Below are positions 17,301 to 23,960 of a stretch of DNA of 63,415 bases, piece after piece (the stretch's first letter is position 1; each line of letters opens with the position of its first letter). The position numbers were made by a program, and so were the translations under genes. Source of the stretch: Bacteroidales bacterium (GTDB lineage Bacteria; Bacteroidota; Bacteroidia; Bacteroidales; PUMT01). A model generated the notes under the pieces. That model searched no databases, was not told the origin of the DNA, and saw only the letters and a program-made list of their open reading frames with translations. The stretch lies in assembly GCA_007135095.1 (NCBI GenBank), contig SLJO01000164.1, positions 1 through 63,415 on the forward strand, in the 5' to 3' direction.

Positions 17301-20244
17301 CATCGGGATCGGCCGACCGGTACAGCAAAGAGAAATCACTGTCTATTCCTGCCTCAAGGGCAAAGGCTTCATCAAAAAGTATGTTGCCCTGTTTTATCCT
17401 GAAGCTTTTCAGATCAAGCAAAACCTCATTGAATGCTACTCCAATCTCACGGGTTCCTGCCATGAAAATATTTCTGCCGTCAATCATCAACCCATCGAGC
17501 GAGATGGCAGCGCTATTTACGTTAAATACAAGTATCTCATCTTCCGATGGAATTTTCCAGACAAAGGGCTGGTCAATCTCAAAATTGAGCGAGGTAAAAT
17601 CGCCTGTTACAAGATCTATACCCAGTGAGCCGCCAAACAGTCCGGTTCCCCCGGCTTGCAGGGGAAATTCAAGATTGGCGGAGGCTTCAAAAAGGGCTGA
17701 CTGCCCGGCGCTGCCGGCACTGAAATTCAGGACCGATTCGGTTACCGTTGCTTTGTACGGACCTATGCCCACCGGACAGGAAGGGATAATGCCGGAAACC
17801 TGACCGGATATTATCCCGGTGCTGCTTAAAAACAGGTTTTCAGCGCCAAGTTCAACAGTTTCGCCGCTGCAGGCAAAGGGCGTGCCCAGCAGCATTGATC
17901 CGTCAAGAGCAAGATGGCCGTCAATACTGAATTCCCCGGCTTCCACTGCCCCGGTCAGCTCACCGGCAAGGCTGCTGAGACGGACACCGTATCCGGCACC
18001 CAGCTCTATGGCACATTCATTGCCTGAAAAGGAGGCAGAGGGAATGGCGGCCGAAAACCGGCCACCCGAGAACCCTGCATTTTCAATATCAATTTTAAGG
18101 TTCCTCAGGCAGTAGGGCATATGATCGGGGAACCGGGGAAGGGTAAGCTCAAAGTCAAAGTCAAAGTCCCACGGACCCGGCAGCAGTCCGTCCCAGTCAA
18201 ACCAGGGAAAGGTAAAAGCGGGAATCGTAAAGGAGGTAAGTTTTGCTCCGAAACCGGCAAGGTCAAGGCGGGGAACTACATAAAGATCCTCTTCATCAAA
18301 GTATACAGGAGGGAAATGGATTCCTTCCCTGTCAAGGGTAATGCCATAAAGATCAGGCAGCCTCAGGTTGTCAAAGGACGGGAATTTCAAACCGGCATCA
18401 AACTCCAGGCCAAAATCCCACCGGTGGGTTTGCGGATCATAGCTGATCCAGGGGTCATTGAAACGGGCTATCTGCAGCTCACCGATGCCAAGGTTTATAT
18501 CGGGGGCATTGTAGGTAAGCGGGGGTGGGCGGATGTCGGCAGTGACACCGTTTTCGGACGATACTTCCAGGAAAACGGGAACATTATAGCTGCTTCCCTC
18601 CAGAGCATTGATCCTCAGCGAGCTTACGATATTCAAGGAATAGTCAAAAGAAGGATTTCCTCCAAGTGAAATATCTCCTGTTGCAGTTGCAAAATGCAGT
18701 GTTGCAAGATCGGTTCCGGGTACGATGGGAAGGGAAAAGTCAACCGGGCAGGCAAAGCTGAATTCCGCCAGGCTGCCTGATAGTTCCATATGGGGCATGA
18801 TACATGGTGTGGGTTCCGAAAAGAAGCTCAAACTGGCATCGGCGGTAATGTATGCACCCGGAAAGATTGCACTGATTGAATTTACTTTGAGCTCGACAGG
18901 ATGTGCCCCATAGCTGAAAAGAGGCAGGCCGCCGGGACCGGTGGCAGTTACCGAGCCGCTCAAACCACCCGCGGAAAGGCTCAGGTATCCCTCTGCCTCA
19001 ATCATCGTTCCCGCGGGGTCGGCGATCATCACATCAACGGTCATTCCCTCACTAAGCCCCCATCGAATGGCTTTCAGGGAAAGGATATCACCTGTATTTC
19101 CGACCGGCAGCGCCTCACCGCTAATGTTTCCGCTAACATTCCCTCCCAGCACTACCGGGTTATCGATATCATCAAGCCGGAGCTCAAGATTGCTGCAGGT
19201 TACACCAACCTCAGTGAACCCTGATGCCCCGCTGCCCGAAAAATCAAGCCTGAGGGTGGCAGTTCCGTCCATTGTAATTGAATGGCTGCCGGTGGTTATA
19301 TCCATTCCGGTAAGGTTAACCAGCTCGGCAAAACCAGGTACAAGAGGGATGCGCTGAAGCCGGGATGCATCATAATCGCCAAAAAAGCTGTCGCCGGCAG
19401 TGAAGGTGTATATTTCCGTTCTCCCCTGGTCTCCAATTGGGATCTGCCCGGAAATCTCCCTGGTGCGCACCTGCCATGCATACTGGTTACCCTGCTCGAG
19501 AGGCAGATTTTCGGCAGTATATATCATTACCGGCTGCATAGTGGTAATCCTGGCATGTTCACGGTTGGACTGGATTGCCTGAAGAGGCGTCTGACCCTCA
19601 ACCACCTCAACAATCAGCACCTCATATTCAAACTGGAACATGGGGAGCCCGATGACAGGAGTCCATGAAAAAACGGGGAATACGGCCGGCGCATTCCCTC
19701 CGTCAAATGGAGATATAAGCACAGGAGGCTGGGGAAAACGTATCTCGAAGGGTGTGAACGACGGGATTGAACTGATCATTGCAAGTGAAGATGCCGGTAT
19801 CAGCTCGATCTCCAGCATATAATCACCCTCCGCCACTATCCCTTCGCGCACTACCTGTTCCTGTATCCTTCTTGATATCAACTCAACAGGATCTTCTGCA
19901 AATTCTATAGCAGGAGGTTCGCTGAAAGTACGGTAAATATAAGTCCCCGGAGTCAGGGATACCGGGAAGGAAGTCATGCGGAACAGTTCCTTGCTAAATT
20001 TGGAAAGGGTAATTTCCACATTGAACGATGCAGGAGCCGGATCGGGATTATTGTAGATTATCTGGAACTGATACTGCCCCAACCGGAAATTCCTTTCAAT
20101 ATCATTTACATAAGGTGATTGCAGTACCGGGGGAACTCCGGATACGATAACCTGCACGGTTCCCTGCGCAGAAGCATTGTAGGAAGATCCGGTAAAAAGA
20201 AATAATCCTGACATTGTCAGGACGAGATACCTGAGAACTTTCAT
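8326..20244 (-). CDS. Giant secreted beta-rich protein (about 3,972 residues), first gene of a four-gene operon
   Basis: The ATG at 20244 gives a signal peptide (MKVLRYLVLTMSGLFLFTG, cleavage near ASA-Q); the upstream TTG at 20262 is less likely. Residues 28-165 form a beta domain beginning GTVQVIVSGVPP. It recalls, from memory only, the N-termini of large Bacteroidota proteins annotated as TANFOR. Residues 170-285 look FN3-like (PVFSWTP, QYAWQVRTRE). About 500-2,900 is a long run of amphipathic strands with hydrophobic/Gly alternation, somewhat like AsmA/TamB proteins, and includes a duplicated module of about 740 residues. Residues 2,900-3,270 are helical, Gln/Ala/Glu-rich and likely coiled coil. 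Residues 3,285-3,955 contain Ig/FN3-like domains. The last 50 residues are Ser/Thr/Gly-rich, without an obvious type IX sorting tail. An acidic EPEPEPED tract lies near 1,775. Function is unknown; a structural, adhesive or envelope-spanning role is inferred. Confidence 0.85.
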   Translation of the reverse strand: MKVLRYLVLTMSGLFLFTGSSYNASAQGTVQVIVSGVPPVLQSPYVNDIERNFRLGQYQFQIIYNNPDPAPASFNVEITLSKFSKELFRMTSFPVSLTPGTYIYRTFSEPPAIEFAEDPVELISRRIQEQVVREGIVAEGDYMLEIELIPASSLAMISSIPSFTPFEIRFPQPPVLISPFDGGNAPAVFPVFSWTPVIGLPMFQFEYEVLIVEVVEGQTPLQAIQSNREHARITTMQPVMIYTAENLPLEQGNQYAWQVRTREISGQIPIGDQGRTEIYTFTAGDSFFGDYDASRLQRIPLVPGFAELVNLTGMDITTGSHSITMDGTATLRLDFSGSGASGFTEVGVTCSNLELRLDDIDNPVVLGGNVSGNISGEALPVGNTGDILSLKAIRWGLSEGMTVDVMIADPAGTMIEAEGYLSLSAGGLSGSVTATGPGGLPLFSYGAHPVELKVNSISAIFPGAYITADASLSFFSEPTPCIMPHMELSGSLAEFSFACPVDFSLPIVPGTDLATLHFATATGDISLGGNPSFDYSLNIVSSLRINALEGSSYNVPVFLEVSSENGVTADIRPPPLTYNAPDINLGIGELQIARFNDPWISYDPQTHRWDFGLEFDAGLKFPSFDNLRLPDLYGITLDREGIHFPPVYFDEEDLYVVPRLDLAGFGAKLTSFTIPAFTFPWFDWDGLLPGPWDFDFDFELTLPRFPDHMPYCLRNLKIDIENAGFSGGRFSAAIPSASFSGNECAIELGAGYGVRLSSLAGELTGAVEAGEFSIDGHLALDGSMLLGTPFACSGETVELGAENLFLSSTGIISGQVSGIIPSCPVGIGPYKATVTESVLNFSAGSAGQSALFEASANLEFPLQAGGTGLFGGSLGIDLVTGDFTSLNFEIDQPFVWKIPSEDEILVFNVNSAAISLDGLMIDGRNIFMAGTREIGVAFNEVLLDLKSFRIKQGNILFDEAFALEAGIDSDFSLLYRSADPDDVLSLDPGLFFSLAGSVQIDSAGLRTSGSADAAMAFSGFSVNNLSVDFSDDFAFGLDPFKVREGRMDVLYDDNIVAIVDEFGFHPALSFAIESVIPARLPVPHNTVAYLELKDQQGNLLVKVDEVRDSEFGILISTFPGMTVDLVLPVLQGELATAPRVGVQFSDFGLSLAPLRFESGQIEVDVSGMAEFMDLEERFGLPFSLKHIAYGNFDEVHDILNQGLFFTGELKLFEEQLGENSMVTMFVQQDGKVMTSFELGNLNHDIPLVAGSDIAVLNIDALSGFMSFPLLTPFAHPEYEFSITGGFGVNYEENTARVDIMAGYNRHGFRLIDLDYDVSVQRPQFNIDPFIFRIDKVENLHLDYSRETGFDFYAGLDFTLGMKIEEENLLIPLKGVEIRPSGFVIPYQEINDGSNPALYVPPVTLFGISLQPLAFRMDGAVVDIYDFDLAGLAGLLPRVDFALTFPELVSQFPDLAGVSLTVNDAGFSGGRFTGSVEVHSPLQPIKIPVGLTWLDIHEFSGNLTEVIRGGEPTQGLDIFIAGSVPGLDLFESEEPCDPVGFSFALVEGRGFSGTIENFVPCGAMPIGQLSLMFTGSSLQFGFEEGNQTAVLAGGAELIIPRAGNESETATATGTLEMDLITGRLLDGSIEINNAFNWSLPAGSDDPFFNFVVNSARLDSLGLTLRAKGDMQVGENVLVDVYFNDLVIGLDDFRIKNGEATISTGYTHGGEMVSSGFAFELLFLPVHWRMVPGNNPVPSDTNVIRLNLDGIGATLNKDGLALAGRSTASLHLIEREEQEDEPEPEPEPEDAEPEDIEISFAGLRLALIDGFMFDYRTKTVKSGVAQIWRDEEGGDSLLLAWYDSNGLGIGDILGVLPIPDTLGLPDRDIAYLVLKRENNLVVKIEPGSDGHRTLQTKEGEKARLVLASLGAEGEEPPFFDIEFSVTINSAYEIVGESSIRVNIEENPYKVPNLPVSITSLAYKRRDDGVGALTAAARLDLPEALGGLIVNMDELRFSSQGFEQVSLSIGDAVSRSDTLAAQAFADSALCINVYHLAASFGQQTSFGITGTMTSSLFAHEDAEEDEEQGESDEGFSSLPFQSFYEVSEALDSEWRFEFDLDELQRDTISISHARLWLTEIGAVASREEFTVSMSGVVSMPELLGDDFAITVNQLSLGTKKGISVGGIEVQADRQEFSLFGDRVKVAVDQVRPDYNIESRVFILGIDGSLEVLKKRADFTNLRVGSDGSFGIDNLDIDLLTDDFAIIENHLVLTGLMFNMNSEGHLQFLVNGSVTLPEPFEQTSDFIVSITQTGRRDVKVKMEGLGFRFDDENQAKVHFGEIATLVLTGVDLEVDFQDVTNTTIYASATLEIHDEDPEPGSDPKLIMFGEPGNIRDKYGLRYNYNDKLSLQITSTPSPGSRLFAFSAGFFSVEIETLAMPETGGFAVEIGGKAGITLPGLEGRAEFEGFTIAREGIRDFGRFRGDGGLEATLMNVVTLSLGNFEYEKFDDPYILTIVDDSDGPDPENPQVQEIEVLEYLLVENAQVTLNGRENGSQDAKDAYGGKVERILFYRTVAGMSLQIENASLEIPAAAIEVSMTYYSMGSAGRSLSVAGTAQFGFDETGLDIGVAGKISNINNELSFGLFVKADVDPGIPVIPGLITLKGFGGGFYYNPVEPDFDDVRRIAGLTYLAHPEFNPDTRFAVFLYAAAGLIGEKEYAVDGKIFLETTNGSTSLHVDGILFAQGEKLKTYMYLGVEYGDNPIVQGLCSLAINYSPALYGGGEIGFFAKPGPGDPPVLWAVYGGSKVNFFVVETNSDFIVCNDGLLANLNIRADYDGSLIKLEGRLDASVWYLNETSDLGAYGLINAMISVAGASVQGTLLGAFVSSGGERFLYAQGDVNVDVILWEGSASAWASYSRAGWDGGRGSNPEFERMIADSRRQAGQLQDAASQAADDVAAAIKALEDARRTEDLAGEIGRWISGSTDVEVLRTQMNDKISYVLGIENEITGMLRNAINYSVDLRDQTSAISREIISPLAWSAGSVSGQGEDLVVNESPAINVNQMIAQNNEAELENYIQNIEMQLEYYEEAIAGTMLNLMELERMIEGSGALSSLFMNAAVPLMGTGFGSLVESSFQFTDTHQPGIQNSMDMQSPLGGPSNMYGEPVYSGYSAQPALFQSRQSLHYLSDKYAEAAESVKEFYSSYMGLVHHLHEYYKTQSNTEYVEAIRLLAETTEQDYNDVFTPLEEMHVAFTGSLEILYTLKAEITATLYGMIEEYIPMRSSVQQGTPVAVITGRDAPVTRIAAGERPVRDDKTAEMAALRNEITGMLEPPVITSFVISPADDDEIVFQNRADIFWQAHHPGNIAETSYLIQRRSSGGFVSAGTRGSLKHYTWKPASYMVQPVIGDRSGTRLQNSYNIAIRARGSGGNTTIRSASISLRIDNNGQSSAEGEYITNDVPPPTAPVIELPYRSAVTTTNTYQPAAGFTPSTGPGSSGSSGSTAGINIENIYYTNERSRMHLFISAHDEQTDIQKFEYAIGSWVGQTDIVDWRQAVGVTSNTGAGGSGVTRRMETVVHGLNLEHGGRYYISARVTNSAGKTSMFSMSNPVVYDAVAPTAPGYVTILGGITGGAIQFGSSSSSPQVFDVVTRKPTFLPGRVNYPSGYAGEPSLSRGWNAGEDDLSGIWGYEYIFTPVEDPAHAFSLDGVEFTTGLNATVTGGVVTWTDPLYLHVRSRNNAGNVSEGITYGPLTVKDPSAPTPPVVNVMVQSTGVNLYMPLLSGDYESQVRGYQYSMGTSPGATDIRGWSSDTDFGHDWITTYPQQVSPYPSRVPAFNIPMGYISVVHQGDIYVNVRAVNHQDMVSPVVASGPFRWNTVPEEPRINHDYNSNTGLLEINIDNIADEGAPVSDVSYKVTDIESGKTLQGWTSVDNYSGSKTTGKTGSASTSTQIEGAGTAGLGVDVQVTSTTGASKTTTVQNTTTTGVQSSTFNVLGGTTFK
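14360..16517 (-). repeat. Module copy 2 inside the giant gene
   Basis: This segment codes for about residues 1,243-1,960. Landmarks matching copy 1 are DIPLVAGSDIAVLNI, NDAGFSGGRFTGS (FSGGRF at 1,466), VVNSARLDSLGL, FRIKNGE, and a close at SITSLAYKRRDD. The offset from copy 1 is 741 residues at FSGGRF, indicating tandem duplication of the whole module followed by strong divergence. Boundaries are approximate. Confidence 0.6.
16690..18737 (-). repeat. Module copy 1 inside the giant gene
   Basis: This segment codes for about residues 503-1,185. Landmarks are SLPIVPGTDLATLHF, NAGFSGGRFSAA (FSGGRF at 725), NVNSAAISLDGL, FRIKQGN, VDEFGFHP, and a close at LKHIAYGNF. The same landmarks recur in order 741 residues later. 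Boundaries are approximate. Confidence 0.6.
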
Positions 20245-20734
20245 TCGAAGTGAAGTTATCAATTAGTTTATCAATATTTTGCTAATTCATGATCAGGCTG
20301 CTTTGCTTTTCAATCCAATGAACCTCTATGATGTATTGACTTCGAAAATATCTTTCATGCCTTTTTGTGTGCCCCGGCACCATGCTATTTGTCTTCACAA
20401 TCAGTCAGTGATAAGCAATTTTGAACCAGTGACCGGGATTATCTTTTAGCAATCCGTAACAATATAATATCAACAAGAGTATAACATATATACAGTAATA
20501 TGGAACCTGCAGCCGATCTCACATGCGGCGGAACTCTTAATTAGTAAAAAAAGGCTGCGTGACATTCATTCTTTTTAAAGCACCTGATATGATTGACACC
20601 TAAAAAATAACACATTGAATATTGTTGGATAAATATTCGGCATTTAATTATATTTCCAGTCACAATTTAACAATATATTGAATTTTAAATGGACTGAATA
20701 TCAAAACACTAGGCTTAATTGACAATTTGTATAA
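20245..20734. other. Divergent intergenic region between giant operon and AraC-type regulator
   Basis: This AT-rich gap of 490 bp must hold the promoters of the minus-strand giant operon and of the plus-strand regulator. I could not find a convincing TTTG/TAnnTTTG pair on either strand, and no open reading frame or RNA gene is evident. Confidence 0.5.
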
Positions 20735-21919
20735 ATGGTAGATTACCTTTTACTGGCATTATTTATACCTGTAATGGTTTGTTTGTTCTGGTTCATTGAA
20801 TTGCTTTTCGCAAATGGTGAAAACCAAAAGGCCAAAAAGCATCTTTCCTTTTTAATGATATGCGGCTTCTTTTCCTTTTTAGGCGGATTGCTCTATTTCA
20901 AGGAAATTTACAGCGTTTATGCCATTATTTATATTGGGATAATGGTTTTTTCCATGGCCCAGATTCCGGCGCTTTATTTATACCTGATTTCTCTTACTGA
21001 AAATAATATCCCACTTAAAATCTATTTCGGGCATTATATCTTACCTTTTCTCACAGGAATAATAGTTATTTACTTTCATTACATATACATTTCTCATGAA
21101 GACCTGCTGGTTGTTATCAATTGTTATTTCACACCCCAGGAATTAATCCAAAAACAAAAAGTTACCTATTATGCAGATCTGATATTGAGGAATGGTTTTG
21201 TTTTACTCGGTATTTTCTATTTAATTCTTATCCACTCAAAAGTGAAAAGGCATTTTAAAAAAGTAATGGATTATTACTCTGATGCTGAATATAAAAACTT
21301 ACGCTGGATAACCTTAACTACTGCAATTTATCTCCTGTTTGCGTTGATAGGGGCAACTCTTTTTAATTCTCAAAGCAACCAGATAATATACAAAAACACA
21401 AGTATTGTCTCTATCCCTTTCCTGCTAATGGCCATGGTTTTTTGGTATATTGGATTTCTGGGTAACAGGCAGCAGCTGATTGTAATTCCTGCTTCGGAGA
21501 TGGATCAAAAGCCACAGTTCATTCTAACAGAAGCCTTAAGAAAAGACATGGTCAACAAAATAAAGCACACCATAGAAACTGATAAGCTTTACCTGAAACC
21601 GGACATATGTCTTCCCGATTTAGCAAGGAAAGTAGGCACTAACAGGTATTATTTGTCAAAAATAATTAATGATGAATTGGGCATGAATTTTAATAATTTT
21701 ATTAACCAGTACAGGATAGCAGAAGCGGTTGAATTGATGAGAAGCCCCGATAGCAGTTATTCTTTGGCAGACATTGCGGCAAGGTGCGGATTTAATGCAT
21801 ACATATCTTTTGTCAGGAGTTTTAAAAGACATAAGAACGAGTCTCCTGAAAACTATATAAAAAGGAGAGAGGACAAGGCACAACAGATACCGGGCAGGCG
21901 CAACCATGTTCCGTCATGA
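20735..21919 (+). CDS. Membrane-anchored AraC-family transcriptional regulator (7 TM plus HTH)
   Basis: The first 250 residues hold seven hydrophobic segments, for example YLLLALFIPVMVCLFWFI, HLSFLMICGFFSFLGG, YILPFLTGIIVIYFHY and PFLLMAMVFWYIGFLG. The C-terminal 110 residues are an AraC-type double helix-turn-helix: LPDLARKVGTNRYYLSKIIN, then YSLADIAARCGFNAYISF and the closing FKRHKNESPENYIKRR. This 7TM-HTH arrangement is common in Bacteroidota and presumably senses a signal at the inner membrane. The gene is divergent from the giant-protein operon and upstream of the sugar genes, so it could control either; the sequence does not decide. Confidence 0.9.
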   Translation: MVDYLLLALFIPVMVCLFWFIELLFANGENQKAKKHLSFLMICGFFSFLGGLLYFKEIYSVYAIIYIGIMVFSMAQIPALYLYLISLTENNIPLKIYFGHYILPFLTGIIVIYFHYIYISHEDLLVVINCYFTPQELIQKQKVTYYADLILRNGFVLLGIFYLILIHSKVKRHFKKVMDYYSDAEYKNLRWITLTTAIYLLFALIGATLFNSQSNQIIYKNTSIVSIPFLLMAMVFWYIGFLGNRQQLIVIPASEMDQKPQFILTEALRKDMVNKIKHTIETDKLYLKPDICLPDLARKVGTNRYYLSKIINDELGMNFNNFINQYRIAEAVELMRSPDSSYSLADIAARCGFNAYISFVRSFKRHKNESPENYIKRREDKAQQIPGRRNHVPS

Positions 21920-22086
21920 CAGACTTAAATACATGGTTGTGTTTAATCACTTCTTCGGTTAGATGCAGGATTTATTATTTTTGTGATTATTTTTGTTAAC
22001 GGAGCATTATGCGCGCAGGCTTATGCGGATAATCTCCGGGCCGCGCGAAGCAGGCAACCTCAGAAAAAACAGCAGACAAATCGCCA

Positions 22087-22803
22087 ATGGTCCCGTCATT
22101 TAGTATATACCGCTTTCTGGTCATCACGGGAACCCTTCTGGTCATTGCCCTTGTGGTGATAATTATAAAAATGACCGTCAACCTGACTCCCGGGGAGGAA
22201 ACCGTTATGCCGGGTGACCTTCCTGTTGTGGGAATAGAAGCAGAACCCGATAAGGATGGCTGGAAGCCCCTGTTCAACAGGCATACGCTGGATGGGTGGG
22301 AAATAACCAATTTCGGCCCGCAGGGCCCTGTCACTGTAAGTGGTTCGTCTGTAATCCTGAATTTAGGCGACGGGGCTACAGGAATTACATGGGCCGGGGA
22401 ATTCCCTTCAATTAACTATGAAATATCACTGGAAGCAATGCGTATCGATGGAAATGATTTTTTCTGCGGCCTGACCTTTCCCGTGGGAGATGAATACTGC
22501 ACCCTCATAACCGGCGGGTGGGGCGGAGCACTGGTTGGTTTAAGCAGCATTGACGGCAGGGATGCATCCGAAAACTTCACCGGTACCAGGATTGCCTTTG
22601 AGAATGGACGCTGGTACACAATAAGGGTGCGGGTAGATAATGAAACAATACTCTGTTTCATTGATAATGAAGAAATCATCCGGGTACCGGTGGCAATGCA
22701 CAATTTTTCGGTAAGATCGGAGGTAGGCCTTTCCAGGCCACTTGGAATTGCTTCCTGGTATACCACGGCAGCACTAAGGAACATCAGGTTCCGGGAATTG
22801 TGA
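22087..22803 (+). CDS. Membrane-anchored DUF1080 (3-keto-disaccharide hydrolase-like) protein
   Basis: An N-terminal membrane segment (FLVITGTLLVIALVVIIIK) precedes a concanavalin-like domain beginning GWKPLFNRHTLDGWEI, the hallmark of DUF1080. It continues with SINYEISLEAMRIDGNDFFC and RWYTIRVRVDNETILCFIDN. Members of the family include hydrolases of 3-keto-glycosides, or act as glycan-binding domains. At 238 residues it is one domain plus anchor. The ATG at 22087 is preceded by TATTTTTG at 21976-21983, a possible -7 element. The nearby GH43, aldo/keto reductase and Gfo/Idh/MocA genes support a sugar role. Confidence 0.75.
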   Translation: MVPSFSIYRFLVITGTLLVIALVVIIIKMTVNLTPGEETVMPGDLPVVGIEAEPDKDGWKPLFNRHTLDGWEITNFGPQGPVTVSGSSVILNLGDGATGITWAGEFPSINYEISLEAMRIDGNDFFCGLTFPVGDEYCTLITGGWGGALVGLSSIDGRDASENFTGTRIAFENGRWYTIRVRVDNETILCFIDNEEIIRVPVAMHNFSVRSEVGLSRPLGIASWYTTAALRNIRFREL

Positions 22804-22918
22804 AGGCCGGGGGCTGAAATTATTATCACGGCATTACCTTTCGGGGAAACCGCCTTATCACCCTCTGCAATCATTTGTACAAATACGTGAATTTCGCCCG
22901 CTGTCTGGCAGAGAAAAT

Positions 22919-23890
22919 TTACTGCGACCATTCAGTTGGCTCCCTGTCCCAGCGGTGCTTCCTGAGTTCCTCCAGCAGTGAGGCATCAAGCGGACCTGCG
23001 TCACTTGCAGCCATGTTCGACTTCACATGGTGAGTTTTCCTCATACCCGGAATGATGGTACTTACCGTTGGTTCTGCCAGAATAAACCTAAGGGCCATTT
23101 CTGCCATGGTCATCCCTTCCGGCACCAATGGCTTCAGTCTTTCGGCCCGTTCAACACTTGCATCGAGATTTTCGGCAACAAAATAGGTATTCCTCCAGTC
23201 ACCTTCAGGCCAGCGGGAGTCTTTTGTCAGGTTGCCCGTAAGTGAACCCTCATCAAAAGGCACGCGGGCTATCACGGCAACATCGTACTCCCGGCAGGCA
23301 GGAAACAGTTCATCCCCGGGATTCTGATCGAAAATGTTATAGATGACCTGCACACTGTCAATCATGCCGCTCTTGACGGCTTTTAGACCGTTCCAGGGCT
23401 CCCACCGGTTAATGCTGACGCCGATGGCATGAAACAGCCCCTTTGATTTGAGATCTGTCATTTTCCTTAACAGCCGGTCATCTTCCAGCCATGAATCCTC
23501 CCATGTGTGAAACTGCATCAGGTCATACGAATCCAGCCCGGCATTGGCAAGGCTCTTTTCAACATATTCTTCTATATGGTCAGGAGGAAAACAGTCGTCC
23601 AGGCTATACTCCCTTTTACTGGGCCATTTGAAATTTCTGGGAGGTATTTTGGTTGCAGTGTATAATTTCTTGTCTGCATTGGCCCTCACCAGTTTGCCGA
23701 GAAGGCCTTCACTCTTCCCTGCCCCGTAGCCCCACGCGGTATCGAAAAAGTTACAGCCTTTGTTTACTGCCAGCTGCAGCGATTCCATAGACTCGCCGTC
23801 ATCGGACCCGGTCCATCCCGCCATACCCCACATTCCGTAACCGATTTCACTTACGTCCCAGTTTGTTCTTCCGAATTTTCTGTAATTCAT
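22919..23890 (-). CDS. Aldo/keto reductase
   Basis: From the ATG at 23890 (MNYRKFGRTNW) the 323-residue protein shows the AKR TIM-barrel signature. The active-site set is visible: D50 and Y55 in DTAWGYG, K81 in TATKIPP, and the histidine of LMQFHTWED. The late motif ILAEPTVSTIIPGMRK contributes to NAD(P) binding. It should reduce or oxidise a sugar or aldehyde with NAD(P)H in the cytoplasm. An in-frame start at 23920 is less likely. It is on the minus strand 70 bp downstream of the GH43 gene, so the two may be co-transcribed. Confidence 0.9.
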   Translation of the reverse strand: MNYRKFGRTNWDVSEIGYGMWGMAGWTGSDDGESMESLQLAVNKGCNFFDTAWGYGAGKSEGLLGKLVRANADKKLYTATKIPPRNFKWPSKREYSLDDCFPPDHIEEYVEKSLANAGLDSYDLMQFHTWEDSWLEDDRLLRKMTDLKSKGLFHAIGVSINRWEPWNGLKAVKSGMIDSVQVIYNIFDQNPGDELFPACREYDVAVIARVPFDEGSLTGNLTKDSRWPEGDWRNTYFVAENLDASVERAERLKPLVPEGMTMAEMALRFILAEPTVSTIIPGMRKTHHVKSNMAASDAGPLDASLLEELRKHRWDREPTEWSQ

Positions 23891-23960
23891 AATTATCCGA
23901 TTTAATTTAACCTTCTTCAAATTAGATTTTCTTCAGTTCCGGCCCGGACAAACACAGAGC

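Noticed and set aside
17123-18669. Plus-strand open frames (226 and 182 aa) opposite the giant gene
   Set aside because: They lie inside a minus-strand frame of 3,972 codons with consistent domain signals, and their peptides are Ser/Pro/Arg-rich without any motif, as expected from antisense reading of a biased gene.
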